Below, piece by piece: positions 57,966 to 64,000 of a DNA stretch of 64,000 nucleotides (positions within the stretch are counted from its first letter, which is position 1; the number at the start of each line of letters is the position of its first letter). The DNA comes from Kangiella shandongensis. GTDB lineage: Bacteria; Pseudomonadota; Gammaproteobacteria; Enterobacterales; Kangiellaceae. The notes beneath the pieces are model-generated. The model saw only the letters and a list, made by a program, of their open reading frames with translations, ran no database searches and was not told the DNA's origin. The stretch is from NCBI RefSeq assembly GCF_020005365.1, contig NZ_JACNML010000006.1:105783-169782 (forward strand). Reading direction: 5' to 3'. The translations under genes and the position numbers were made by a program.

Positions 57966-58853
57966 TTAAAGCTCTGCCCCACACTTCTTACAAAATTCTG
58001 CATCGGCATCGTGTCCTTCATAGGCACAAACCGGACAGGCGTTGTTAGTGACTTCTTTTGTTCTATGTTCATTGATCGCCTGACGCGTGATCTCTGCACT
58101 GTAAATACCCGTTGGTACGGCAATTAATCCGTAACCCATAACCATGATGCAGGAAGCTAAAAACTGACCGAGTGGCGACTGTGGTGAAATGTCGCCATAA
58201 CCGACGGTGGTTAAAGTGACAATTGCCCAGTAGATTGATGTCGGAATACTGGTAAAGCCGTTTTCTGCGCCTTCGATGACGTAAATCAATGAGCCAAAAA
58301 TCACGACCAGCAGTATAACGGTATAGAGAAAAACGCTGATCTTGGCATGACTATTGCGCAACGCTTTCATCATCAGACTGGCTTCGCCAATATAACTGGC
58401 CAGTTTAAAGATCCTGAAGATTCGTAGGACACGCAGAATTCGAATCACCAGGAAATACTTGGCATCGGTTAAGAACAGAGCCAGGTAGGTCGGTAAAACC
58501 GATAGCAGATCGACGACGCCATAAAAGCTTCTTGCGTAAAGCATAGGCCGGCGAACGCAAATTAATCGCAAGATATACTCGATTGTGAAAAGTATGGTAA
58601 AGCTCCACTCCGCCAGCCACAAAACGGTTTGATACTGAGCCGATATCGAATCCACACTATCCAGCATCACAGCGACAACACTGGCAAAAATGCTGATAAT
58701 CAGGACCACATCGAAGGCTTTACCCCAGCCGGTATCTGCCTCAAAAATAATTTCGTGTATTTTCTCGCGCCACGGTGCTAACGGTTCACCATCATCGAAA
58801 TTGTGTTTTTTACGTATTGGTGCTCGACCCATGAATAGATTTTCGTCCTGCAA
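57966..58853 (-). CDS. Voltage-gated-like potassium channel with C-terminal zinc ribbon
   Basis: 295-residue ion channel of the six-helix Kv type. The S4-like helix has spaced arginines (VIRILRVLRIFRIFKL), and the pore loop has the K+ selectivity filter TTVGYGD. The C-terminal ~25 residues form a zinc ribbon (CPVCAYEGHDADAEFCKKCG), an unusual addition that could sense metal or redox state or help assembly. It converges with the small secreted protein gene, 28 bp away. Confidence 0.9.
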   Translation of the reverse strand: MQDENLFMGRAPIRKKHNFDDGEPLAPWREKIHEIIFEADTGWGKAFDVVLIISIFASVVAVMLDSVDSISAQYQTVLWLAEWSFTILFTIEYILRLICVRRPMLYARSFYGVVDLLSVLPTYLALFLTDAKYFLVIRILRVLRIFRIFKLASYIGEASLMMKALRNSHAKISVFLYTVILLVVIFGSLIYVIEGAENGFTSIPTSIYWAIVTLTTVGYGDISPQSPLGQFLASCIMVMGYGLIAVPTGIYSAEITRQAINEHRTKEVTNNACPVCAYEGHDADAEFCKKCGAEL

Positions 58854-58919
58854 ATTGATTGAAATAGATTGCTTACTGCATCATAAACGGATACTTGTAA
58901 TATTAAAACTATGATTGGT

Positions 58920-59158
58920 TTGTTGAGCTTTCATAAAGTGTTTCTGCTGGGAGCTATTTTTTTGTCCAACTAGGCATTAAAAGCAATTAATAGTAGTGCT
59001 ATTGATTGCTTTTAATAACAACGTTGGGGAGGAAAACAGCCCCAGCACTGGGTAAGCTAAAATAGCATTCATCAAAACACATACTTTAAAAACAGTTTCT
59101 CAATCCCAATAAAGCTATTTTAAGCTTAACAGAAACATCTATTATGAAAGCTCAACAA
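58920..59158. mobile_element. MITE-like element with terminal inverted repeats
   Basis: A 239-bp non-coding segment. Its ends TTGTTGAGCTTTCATAA (58920-58936) and the exact reverse complement (59142-59158) are identical over 17 bp, and they stay similar to ~28 bp with small gaps. Inside are an 18-bp hairpin (58976-59016) and an imperfect inverted repeat TAAGCTAAAATAGC / GCTATTTTAAGCTTA (59053-59066, 59114-59128). No target-site duplication is evident. It lies in the spacer upstream of metK. Confidence 0.6.
58976..59016. repeat. 18-bp stem hairpin inside the MITE-like element
   Basis: ATTAAAAGCAATTAATAG, 5-nt loop, CTATTGATTGCTTTTAAT. The arms pair completely with one G-U wobble. No T-run follows, so it is not an ordinary terminator. 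Confidence 0.75.
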
Positions 59159-59193
59159 GCCCTTTTATTTATATTCATGTGTTTTTCACAACG

Positions 59194-59237
59194 AAAGATG
59201 TAAAAATAGGTGTTTTAGACGTCCAAAAGATGTAAAA
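59194..59237 (+). repeat. Direct repeats upstream of metK
   Basis: AAAGATGTAAAA occurs at 59194-59205 and again at 59226-59237, 32 bp apart (three helical turns). An AGACGTCC sequence lies between them. Regulator sites for metK are possible. Confidence 0.45.
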
Positions 59238-59251
59238 TTCGATTACTTTTT

Positions 59252-59276
59252 GACCGTCGAGGACGACCTGACGGTC
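59252..59276 (+). promoter_or_regulatory. Leader hairpin before metK
   Basis: Perfect 7-bp arms GACCGTC and GACGGTC with an 11-nt loop, 44 bp before the metK ATG, followed by an AT-rich tract. It could be a leader hairpin. It does not match a known SAM or SAH riboswitch by eye. Confidence 0.4.
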
Positions 59277-59320
59277 TATATTTTAGTGTATATCACACAG
59301 ATTAAGGTATAAGTTACACA

Positions 59321-60481
59321 ATGAGCAATTATTCAGTCTTTACCTCTGAGTCAGTCTCAGAAGGCCATCCAGATAAAATCGCTGACCAAATTTCCGATGC
59401 TGTGCTCGACGCCATCCTGAAACAGGATACCAATGCGCGTGTTGCAGTCGAGACTTTAGTGAAAACCGGCATGGTTCTGATTGCTGGTGAAGTTGCGACC
59501 AAGGCATGGGTTGATATTGAAGATATCGCCCGCAAAACCATTCAAGACGTTGGCTACACCAGTTCCGACATGGGCTTCGACTTTAGCTCCTGTGCAGTGT
59601 TAAACGCCATCGGTAAGCAGAGCCCGGATATTGCTCAGGGTGTTGACCGTGATGATCCAGACGCGCAAGGCGCTGGTGATCAGGGGCTAATGTTCGGCTA
59701 TGCCAGTAATGAAACCGATGTGTTAATGCCGGCTCCTGTCACTTACGCTCACCGACTGGTAGAGCGCCAGGCACAGTTACGAAAAAATGGTACTTTGAGC
59801 TGGTTACGTCCAGACGCCAAAAGCCAGCTGACCTTCCGCTACGAAAACGATAAGCCAGTAGGTATTGATGCGGTTGTTTTATCGACTCAGCACACCCCGG
59901 ATATCAGCCAGTCAGTGTTGAAGGAAGCGGTTATCGAAGAAATCATCAAACCTGTGCTACCTTCTGAGTGGGTAACAGGCGATACCAAGTATTTCGTTAA
60001 CCCAACCGGCAAGTTCGTTATCGGCGGTCCAATGGGCGACTGCGGCCTGACAGGTCGTAAAATCATCGTTGATACCTATGGCGGTATGGCACGTCACGGT
60101 GGCGGTGCATTCTCCGGTAAAGATCCCTCAAAAGTCGACCGCAGTGCAGCCTACGCTGGTCGTTATGTGGCGAAAAATATCGTTGCAGCTGGTTTGGCTG
60201 ATCGATGCGAGATCCAGATCTCTTACGCTATCGGTGTTGCTGAACCGACCTCGATCAGCGTGAATACGTTCGGTACTGGAAAAATCAGTGAAGATAGACT
60301 GGTACAGCTGGTTCGCGAACATTTCGATCTACGTCCACGCGGTCTGATCAAAATGCTTGATCTACTACACCCTATTTACAAAGCCACAGCAGCTTATGGT
60401 CACTTCGGTAGAACTGAAGATACTTTCACCTGGGAGCGCACCGATAGAGCTGACGCGCTTCGTGATGCTGCTGGCCTTTAA
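59321..60481 (+). CDS. metK: S-adenosylmethionine synthetase
   Basis: Makes S-adenosylmethionine from methionine and ATP, 386 residues. Motifs are [15 protein letters not shown] (ATP and metal site), [12 protein letters not shown] and the phosphate-binding [18 protein letters not shown]. It is paired with ahcY 48 bp downstream, joining synthesis of the methyl donor with removal of its inhibitory product. Confidence 0.98.
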   Translation: MSNYSVFTSESVSEGHPDKIADQISDAVLDAILKQDTNARVAVETLVKTGMVLIAGEVATKAWVDIEDIARKTIQDVGYTSSDMGFDFSSCAVLNAIGKQSPDIAQGVDRDDPDAQGAGDQGLMFGYASNETDVLMPAPVTYAHRLVERQAQLRKNGTLSWLRPDAKSQLTFRYENDKPVGIDAVVLSTQHTPDISQSVLKEAVIEEIIKPVLPSEWVTGDTKYFVNPTGKFVIGGPMGDCGLTGRKIIVDTYGGMARHGGGAFSGKDPSKVDRSAAYAGRYVAKNIVAAGLADRCEIQISYAIGVAEPTSISVNTFGTGKISEDRLVQLVREHFDLRPRGLIKMLDLLHPIYKATAAYGHFGRTEDTFTWERTDRADALRDAAGL

Positions 60482-60529
60482 ACCGTTTTTTAGTTTGTAA
60501 ATTCATCGTAACCAATTATTGGGAACAAC

Positions 60530-61927
60530 ATGACAGATTATATTGTAAAAGATATTAACCTCGCTTCCTGGGGTCACAAAGAAATCGAAATGGCAAAAAG
60601 CGAAATGCCTGGTTTGATCCAGATTCGCGAAGAATACGAAGGCGAACAGCCACTGAAAGGCGCACGCATTGCAGGTTCATTACACATGACGATTCAAACG
60701 GCCATGTTAATGGAAACGCTAATCGCCCTTGGCGCCGAGGTTCGTTGGGTTTCTTGTAATATCTACTCAACACAGGATCACGCCGCAGCAGCAATGGCTG
60801 ATCAGGGTATTCCAGTTTTCGCATATAAAGGCGAAACATTGGACGAGTACTGGGACTACACGCATCGCATCATGACATGGGGCGACGGTGGTTCTCCAAA
60901 CATGATTCTTGATGACGGCGGCGACGCGACCATGCTTCTAATCTTGGGTACTCGCGCTGAAAAAGACATCAGCGTATTGGATAACCCGGGCAGCGAAGAA
61001 GAAGTTGCGCTATTCAAGTCAATCAAAGCAAAACTTGCTGAAGACGACACTTTCTACTCACGTACACTGGCTGAGATTCAGGGCGTGACTGAAGAAACCA
61101 CCACTGGTGTTGCTCGTTTGTACCAGATGAAGAAAAACGGTGAACTACCATTCCCAGCGATCAACGTAAACGACTCAGTAACTAAGTCTAAGTTCGATAA
61201 CCTGTACGGCTGCCGTGAGTCGCTGGTTGACGGTATCAAGCGTGCAACAGACGTTATGATCGCCGGTAAAGTGGCTATCGTTTGTGGTTACGGCGACGTA
61301 GGTAAAGGTTCGGCGCAATCACTTCGTGGTCTTGGCGCTACAGTTTGGGTTACAGAAATTGATCCAATCTGTGCATTACAAGCAGCGATGGAAGGCTACC
61401 GCGTCGTTGATTTACAGAATCCAAACGTTGTTGAACAAGCTGATATCTTTGTTACAGCAACCGGTAACTACGACATTATCCGTCATGAGCACATGGAGCG
61501 CATGAAAGATCAGGCTATCGTTTGTAACATCGGTCACTTCGATAACGAAATCAATATCGCCAGCCTGGAAAACTACGAGTGGATCAACATTAAAGACCAA
61601 GTTGACCAAGTCGTATTCCCAGACGGTAAGCGTATTACGCTGTTGGCCAAAGGTCGTTTGGTAAACCTTGGCTGTGCTACAGGCCACCCAAGCTTCGTTA
61701 TGTCAAACTCGTTCACTAACCAGGTTCTAGCGCAAATCGAACTTTGGAAAAACGGTGACAAGTACGACAACGATGTTTACATCCTACCGAAACACCTCGA
61801 TGAAAAAGTTGCTAAGCTCCACCTAGAGCGTATCGGCGCAAGCCTAACCACGCTAACCGACAAGCAAGCAGCTTACATCAACGTAGAAGTTGAAGGCCCT
61901 TATAAGCCTGAACACTATCGTTACTAA
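60530..61927 (+). CDS. ahcY: S-adenosylhomocysteine hydrolase
   Basis: NAD-dependent enzyme splitting S-adenosylhomocysteine into adenosine and homocysteine, 465 residues. Visible motifs are [34 protein letters not shown] with the catalytic Lys, the NAD-binding [20 protein letters not shown] and the C-terminal KPEHYRY with the conserved Lys and Tyr. It ends at a strong terminator. Confidence 0.98.
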   Translation: MTDYIVKDINLASWGHKEIEMAKSEMPGLIQIREEYEGEQPLKGARIAGSLHMTIQTAMLMETLIALGAEVRWVSCNIYSTQDHAAAAMADQGIPVFAYKGETLDEYWDYTHRIMTWGDGGSPNMILDDGGDATMLLILGTRAEKDISVLDNPGSEEEVALFKSIKAKLAEDDTFYSRTLAEIQGVTEETTTGVARLYQMKKNGELPFPAINVNDSVTKSKFDNLYGCRESLVDGIKRATDVMIAGKVAIVCGYGDVGKGSAQSLRGLGATVWVTEIDPICALQAAMEGYRVVDLQNPNVVEQADIFVTATGNYDIIRHEHMERMKDQAIVCNIGHFDNEINIASLENYEWINIKDQVDQVVFPDGKRITLLAKGRLVNLGCATGHPSFVMSNSFTNQVLAQIELWKNGDKYDNDVYILPKHLDEKVAKLHLERIGASLTTLTDKQAAYINVEVEGPYKPEHYRY

Positions 61928-61948
61928 TCACACTTTTCGTGATATAAG

Positions 61949-61973
61949 AAAGCCGGCTTCTGCCGGCTTTTTT
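61949..61973 (+). terminator. Terminator after ahcY
   Basis: AAGCCGGC-ttct-GCCGGCTTTTTTG, a perfect stem with a six-T run. It marks the end of the housekeeping block. Confidence 0.92.
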
Positions 61974-62195
61974 GTGCCTAAAAAACTTAACCAAAAGTAA
62001 GCACTAACTTTAAAAAAATATCATTATTCGCAAAAAGCGGTGACAAATTACTGATAAAAATACCTATTATGTCTGAAATATACTGGATATAGCGGCCTGA
62101 TGGTCCGCTAATCCTCTCAATATCTGGAAAATAGACACTTGTAAAAAAACATCAAGAACAATAAAGTGTTACAAACGAATTCGTATAATAAAGTG
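61974..62195. other. AT-rich spacer left of the gene cassette
   Basis: No gene. It contains a 12-bp direct repeat AATAAAGTGTTA (62160-62171 and 62187-62198) with a 10-bp palindrome ACGAATTCGT (62175-62184) between. The second repeat runs into the inferred cassette boundary GTTAAAT. It could be an attI-like or secondary insertion site. Confidence 0.4.
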
Positions 62196-62201
62196 TTAAA
62201 T

Positions 62202-62219
62202 GCACAAAAAGGATTGTGC
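62202..62219 (+). promoter_or_regulatory. Hairpin presenting the cassette ribosome-binding site
   Basis: GCACAA (62202-62207), AAAGGA loop, TTGTGC (62214-62219). The Shine-Dalgarno-like AAAGGA sits in the loop a few bases before the cassette gene start. Confidence 0.4.
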
Positions 62220-62224
62220 CAAAA

Positions 62225-62707
62225 ATGAAAAACCCATATACAGAAAATGATAAACGGCTCTCTGATGTAATCGCAGCCATCCAAGTTATGGCAACGTACA
62301 AGTTCTATAAATTGGACTTTTCTGGCTGGGCTGATCGAATTGAGGGAAAAGCTGAGAAAATACCTCATTGGAAGAAGGTCTTTCAGCAGCACCCAGAATT
62401 TTTTAGATTGGATAGCAAGGAAGAACGAGCCTCTCTCGTTTGGCGTCGGAATTATCAGAAGCTATACGATGTAGATAAAGAGGAAAAAATATCCAGAGAG
62501 GAATATTTACAGCTAAATGATGAACAAAAGAAGAGATTTTCACGAACACCGCTAACCAACTCAGATATTTCAACATTAATTGAAACCGCCATAAATTTAC
62601 ATTCAAGCGAACTAGATCATAAGCGAGATTCTAGGTGGTGGATTAGTGGTGCTGTCGGCCTTGCTGGTGTGATTATTGGTGCAATTATCAATGCAGTTGC
62701 CGGGTAA
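62225..62707 (+). CDS. Cassette-encoded protein of unknown function with C-terminal membrane helix
   Basis: 160 residues, family not recognised. It has a charged, aromatic-rich soluble part (DKRLSDVIAAIQVMATYKFY, WADRIEGKAEKIPHWKKVF) and a conserved-looking SLVWRRNYQKLYDVD. A C-terminal hydrophobic helix (WWISGAVGLAGVIIGAIINAV) is probably membrane-inserted. ATG 62225 is preferred; GTG 62216, immediately after AAGGATT, would add three residues. It ends 2 bp before the attC site, the compact layout typical of integron cassettes. Its role is unknown; many cassette genes next to defence genes are themselves defence or toxin-antitoxin components. Confidence 0.8.
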   Translation: MKNPYTENDKRLSDVIAAIQVMATYKFYKLDFSGWADRIEGKAEKIPHWKKVFQQHPEFFRLDSKEERASLVWRRNYQKLYDVDKEEKISREEYLQLNDEQKKRFSRTPLTNSDISTLIETAINLHSSELDHKRDSRWWISGAVGLAGVIIGAIINAVAG

Positions 62708-62709
62708 AC

Positions 62710-62767
62710 ATTTAACAAACAAAGGCAGGCTTGCCCCTTCGGGTCGGGCCTCCTTAGGGCGTTATAC
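62710..62767 (+). other. attC recombination site
   Basis: R'' ATTTAAC (62710-62716, exact RYYYAAC). A 5-nt unpaired spacer follows, then L'' AAGGCAGGC (62722-62730), a short terminal loop region, L' GCCTCCTT (62748-62755), a 5-nt unpaired spacer and R' GTTATAC (62761-62767). L'' and L' pair fully except for one extrahelical C (G on the bottom strand). This matches the structural rules for IntI-recognised sites. Confidence 0.82.
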
Positions 62768-62847
62768 AAAGGGTTTAGTAAGTTCGCTTTCGACTTAAAG
62801 TGTACATAAACCATTATGATTAGAACAATTTTTAGGAATAGTTAACA

Positions 62848-63714
62848 ATGAGGCAGTCTTTAAGGGATCTTATAAAAAATACAATACTGCTTAAGTATAA
62901 GCTCCCGAACACTAACCTCAACTTTTCTAATACGAAGATATCAACAGAAGAAGACTCATGTTATACATCAGATAATAACGATAAGCTTGCATTACTTATC
63001 TATAATGCGGTAATTGAATATGCCTTCAACGAATATGAATTATCCGATTACGATTTCGATACTTTGCATAGAAGAGCGCTGACAAGAAAGCTGAAATTTA
63101 ACGATGATGCTACAGATGAGCAAAAACTAAAGTATGGTTTTTATGGGGAGGTTGTTCTCTATTGCATGCTCTATATTTTCTACGGAGCTCCACCTGTGAT
63201 TGCTAGAGGTCACTTATATCAAGTATTAGAGAATGGTGAAACAAAAGGGTACGATGCATACCATCTTATTGATAATAACGGAACAACGGAATTGTGGTTT
63301 GGTGAAGTTAAGTTTTTTTCTCAATTTGGCTCTGCTACAACCGGTCCTAATGGCGCCATAACTAACCTTCAGAAAGCCATTTCAGATGATTATCTCAACA
63401 GAAATTTAATCGCAATTTCAGAGAGGACAAATGATTTAGCTAAAGGGAGTTCTTCTTTAGTGCCAATATTAGCTGACATAAAAGCGAACCCTGATTTAAA
63501 AATTTCTGAATTGTCAAAAAAGCATAATATTAAATTGGTTTACCCAATACTCATCTTGTATGACGAAAAGAGGGGTGGATATGACAAAACTATTGAGGAT
63601 TCATTGAGTCATATAAAAAATAAAGTAGGTGACCTGTCATTCGATACCTCATTAGATGTCTCATTATTCTTTATATTCACTCCTGTATATGGAAGCAGTG
63701 TAGTGGCAGACTAA
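62848..63714 (+). CDS. HamA-like protein (DUF1837), Hachiman-type anti-phage nuclease
   Basis: 288 residues. The central domain matches the DUF1837/HamA pattern: YGFYGEVVLYCMLYIFYGAP, then KGYDAYHL, then ELWFGEVKFF. The E, D and E-x-K residues would form a PD-(D/E)xK nuclease site. In Hachiman systems HamA is the effector nuclease held by the HamB helicase. No hamB is present before the IS element that starts right after the stop. The last residues (GSSVVAD) may be altered by the insertion. It begins 81 bp after the attC cut point, consistent with a second cassette. It is AT-rich relative to ahcY, as expected for acquired DNA. Confidence 0.78.
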   Translation: MRQSLRDLIKNTILLKYKLPNTNLNFSNTKISTEEDSCYTSDNNDKLALLIYNAVIEYAFNEYELSDYDFDTLHRRALTRKLKFNDDATDEQKLKYGFYGEVVLYCMLYIFYGAPPVIARGHLYQVLENGETKGYDAYHLIDNNGTTELWFGEVKFFSQFGSATTGPNGAITNLQKAISDDYLNRNLIAISERTNDLAKGSSSLVPILADIKANPDLKISELSKKHNIKLVYPILILYDEKRGGYDKTIEDSLSHIKNKVGDLSFDTSLDVSLFFIFTPVYGSSVVAD

Positions 63715-64000
63715 ACCCGAACACTCTTTTAAGTGGTAGTATTACCCTTAACAAAGAGGTGTTCAATGGTAAGAAGAAGACAACGTCGGTCATTCAGTCC
63801 GGAGTTTAAACGAGATGCTGTGAGTTTGGTGCTTGAACAAGGCTACAGTTATGCGGAAGCAAGCCGAGCCGTAGATGTCCATGACAATACCCTCCGAAAA
63901 TGGGTTCAGCAGTTAAACAGTGAGCAAAGCGGTCAAACGCCTAAAGGTAAGGCGATGACCCCAGAGCAGCAGAGAATACAAGAGCTTGAGGCTCGCGTGA
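63715..64000 (+). mobile_element. IS3-family insertion sequence, left end (partial)
   Basis: Sequence from about the hamA-like stop to the window end. It includes a short leader with an imperfect GAACACTCTTT/AAAGAGGTGTTC inverted repeat and the start of an IS3-type OrfA. The exact left boundary, the terminal repeat and orfB cannot be seen; the boundary may lie a few bases inside the upstream gene. Confidence 0.65.
63766..64000 (+). CDS. IS3-family transposase OrfA (partial)
   Basis: The first ~78 residues are visible, starting MVRRRQRRSFSPEFKRDAV and continuing with the helix-turn-helix segment SYAEASRAVDVHDNTLRKW. A charged region that begins the leucine-zipper/coiled coil (MTPEQQRIQELEARV) follows. 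This is the standard OrfA of IS3 elements, which works with OrfB by programmed frameshifting. The reading frame is open at the window end. Confidence 0.88.
   Translation, partial: MVRRRQRRSFSPEFKRDAVSLVLEQGYSYAEASRAVDVHDNTLRKWVQQLNSEQSGQTPKGKAMTPEQQRIQELEARV

Larger units (their letters stand above)
62196..62761 (+). mobile_element. Integron-type gene cassette (one gene plus attC)
   Basis: A 566-bp unit. Its left edge reads G/TTAAAT (cut after G 62195), and its right edge is the G of GTTATAC in the attC site. Joining the two ends recreates GTTAAAT, the exact reverse complement of the R'' box ATTTAAC, as expected for a circularised cassette. It contains one gene filling nearly all the space. 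No integrase gene is in the window. Confidence 0.75.

Noticed and set aside
58920..59158. Small-RNA gene in the metK upstream region
   Set aside because: The strong hairpins are better explained by terminal and internal repeats of a MITE-like element; no promoter or terminator for an RNA was seen.
59206..59240. MetJ operator upstream of metK
   Set aside because: Only one 8-mer (AGACGTCC) is close to the AGACGTCT consensus; the adjacent 8-mers do not match, and MetJ needs tandem boxes.
59252..59276. SAH riboswitch before metK-ahcY
   Set aside because: A hairpin is present, but the conserved SAH-riboswitch core sequence and pseudoknot partners could not be found.

Overview
This window comes from the chromosome of a gammaproteobacterium of moderate G+C. 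The markers are the aroQ-accB-accC, prmA-dusB-fis and purH-purD blocks, a GroES/GroEL operon, Coq7-type ubiquinone biosynthesis and a full proton-pumping respiratory chain. An aerobic, marine, Kangiella-like bacterium would fit, but the genus is a guess from gene content. No rRNA, tRNA or CRISPR array was seen.

Layout. 1-10639 is the nuo operon (nuoA to nuoL, minus strand, nuoL cut by the window edge), with separate nuoC and nuoD and many stop/start overlaps. 10842-13835 holds two tandem HD-GYP paralogues that keep matching promoters. 13909-16531 has a YheT-like hydrolase, then an unknown secreted protein and a PiuC/YbiX-type hydroxylase diverging from a Fur-box-like site. 16731-20983 is the cytochrome c oxidase operon (coxB, coxA, ctaG, coxC). 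21183-24557 is a VWA lipoprotein / ECF sigma factor / membrane anti-sigma-like operon. 24685-29525 has a thioesterase, a PstS-OmpA fusion behind a Pho box, carbonic anhydrase and several unknowns. 30271-32241 is groS-groL under an overlapping sigma-32 promoter and CIRCE operator. 32357-36312 carries fxsA, cutA, dsbD and an EamA transporter. 36426-41396 is a three-gene signalling module (response regulator, LysM-FecR protein, CHASE2 histidine kinase). 41735-51019 is the housekeeping block aroQ-accBC ... prmA-dusB-fis-purHD. 51339-54621 is ydbH-ynbE-ydbL (phospholipid transport to the outer membrane). 54642-58853 has a GST, a Ycf46-like AAA+ ATPase, coq7, a small secreted protein and a K+ channel. 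59321-61927 is metK-ahcY, preceded by a 239-bp MITE-like element.

The most unusual part is the right end (62196-64000). After the ahcY terminator there is a complete integron-type gene cassette: its attC site has R'', L'', L' and R' boxes, two 5-nt unpaired spacers and an extrahelical base. The next gene, at a position consistent with a second cassette, encodes a HamA-like (DUF1837) nuclease of the Hachiman anti-phage type. It is followed at once by an IS3-family element that runs off the window. No integrase and no hamB are visible, so this looks like a small integrase-less cassette island carrying a defence gene.
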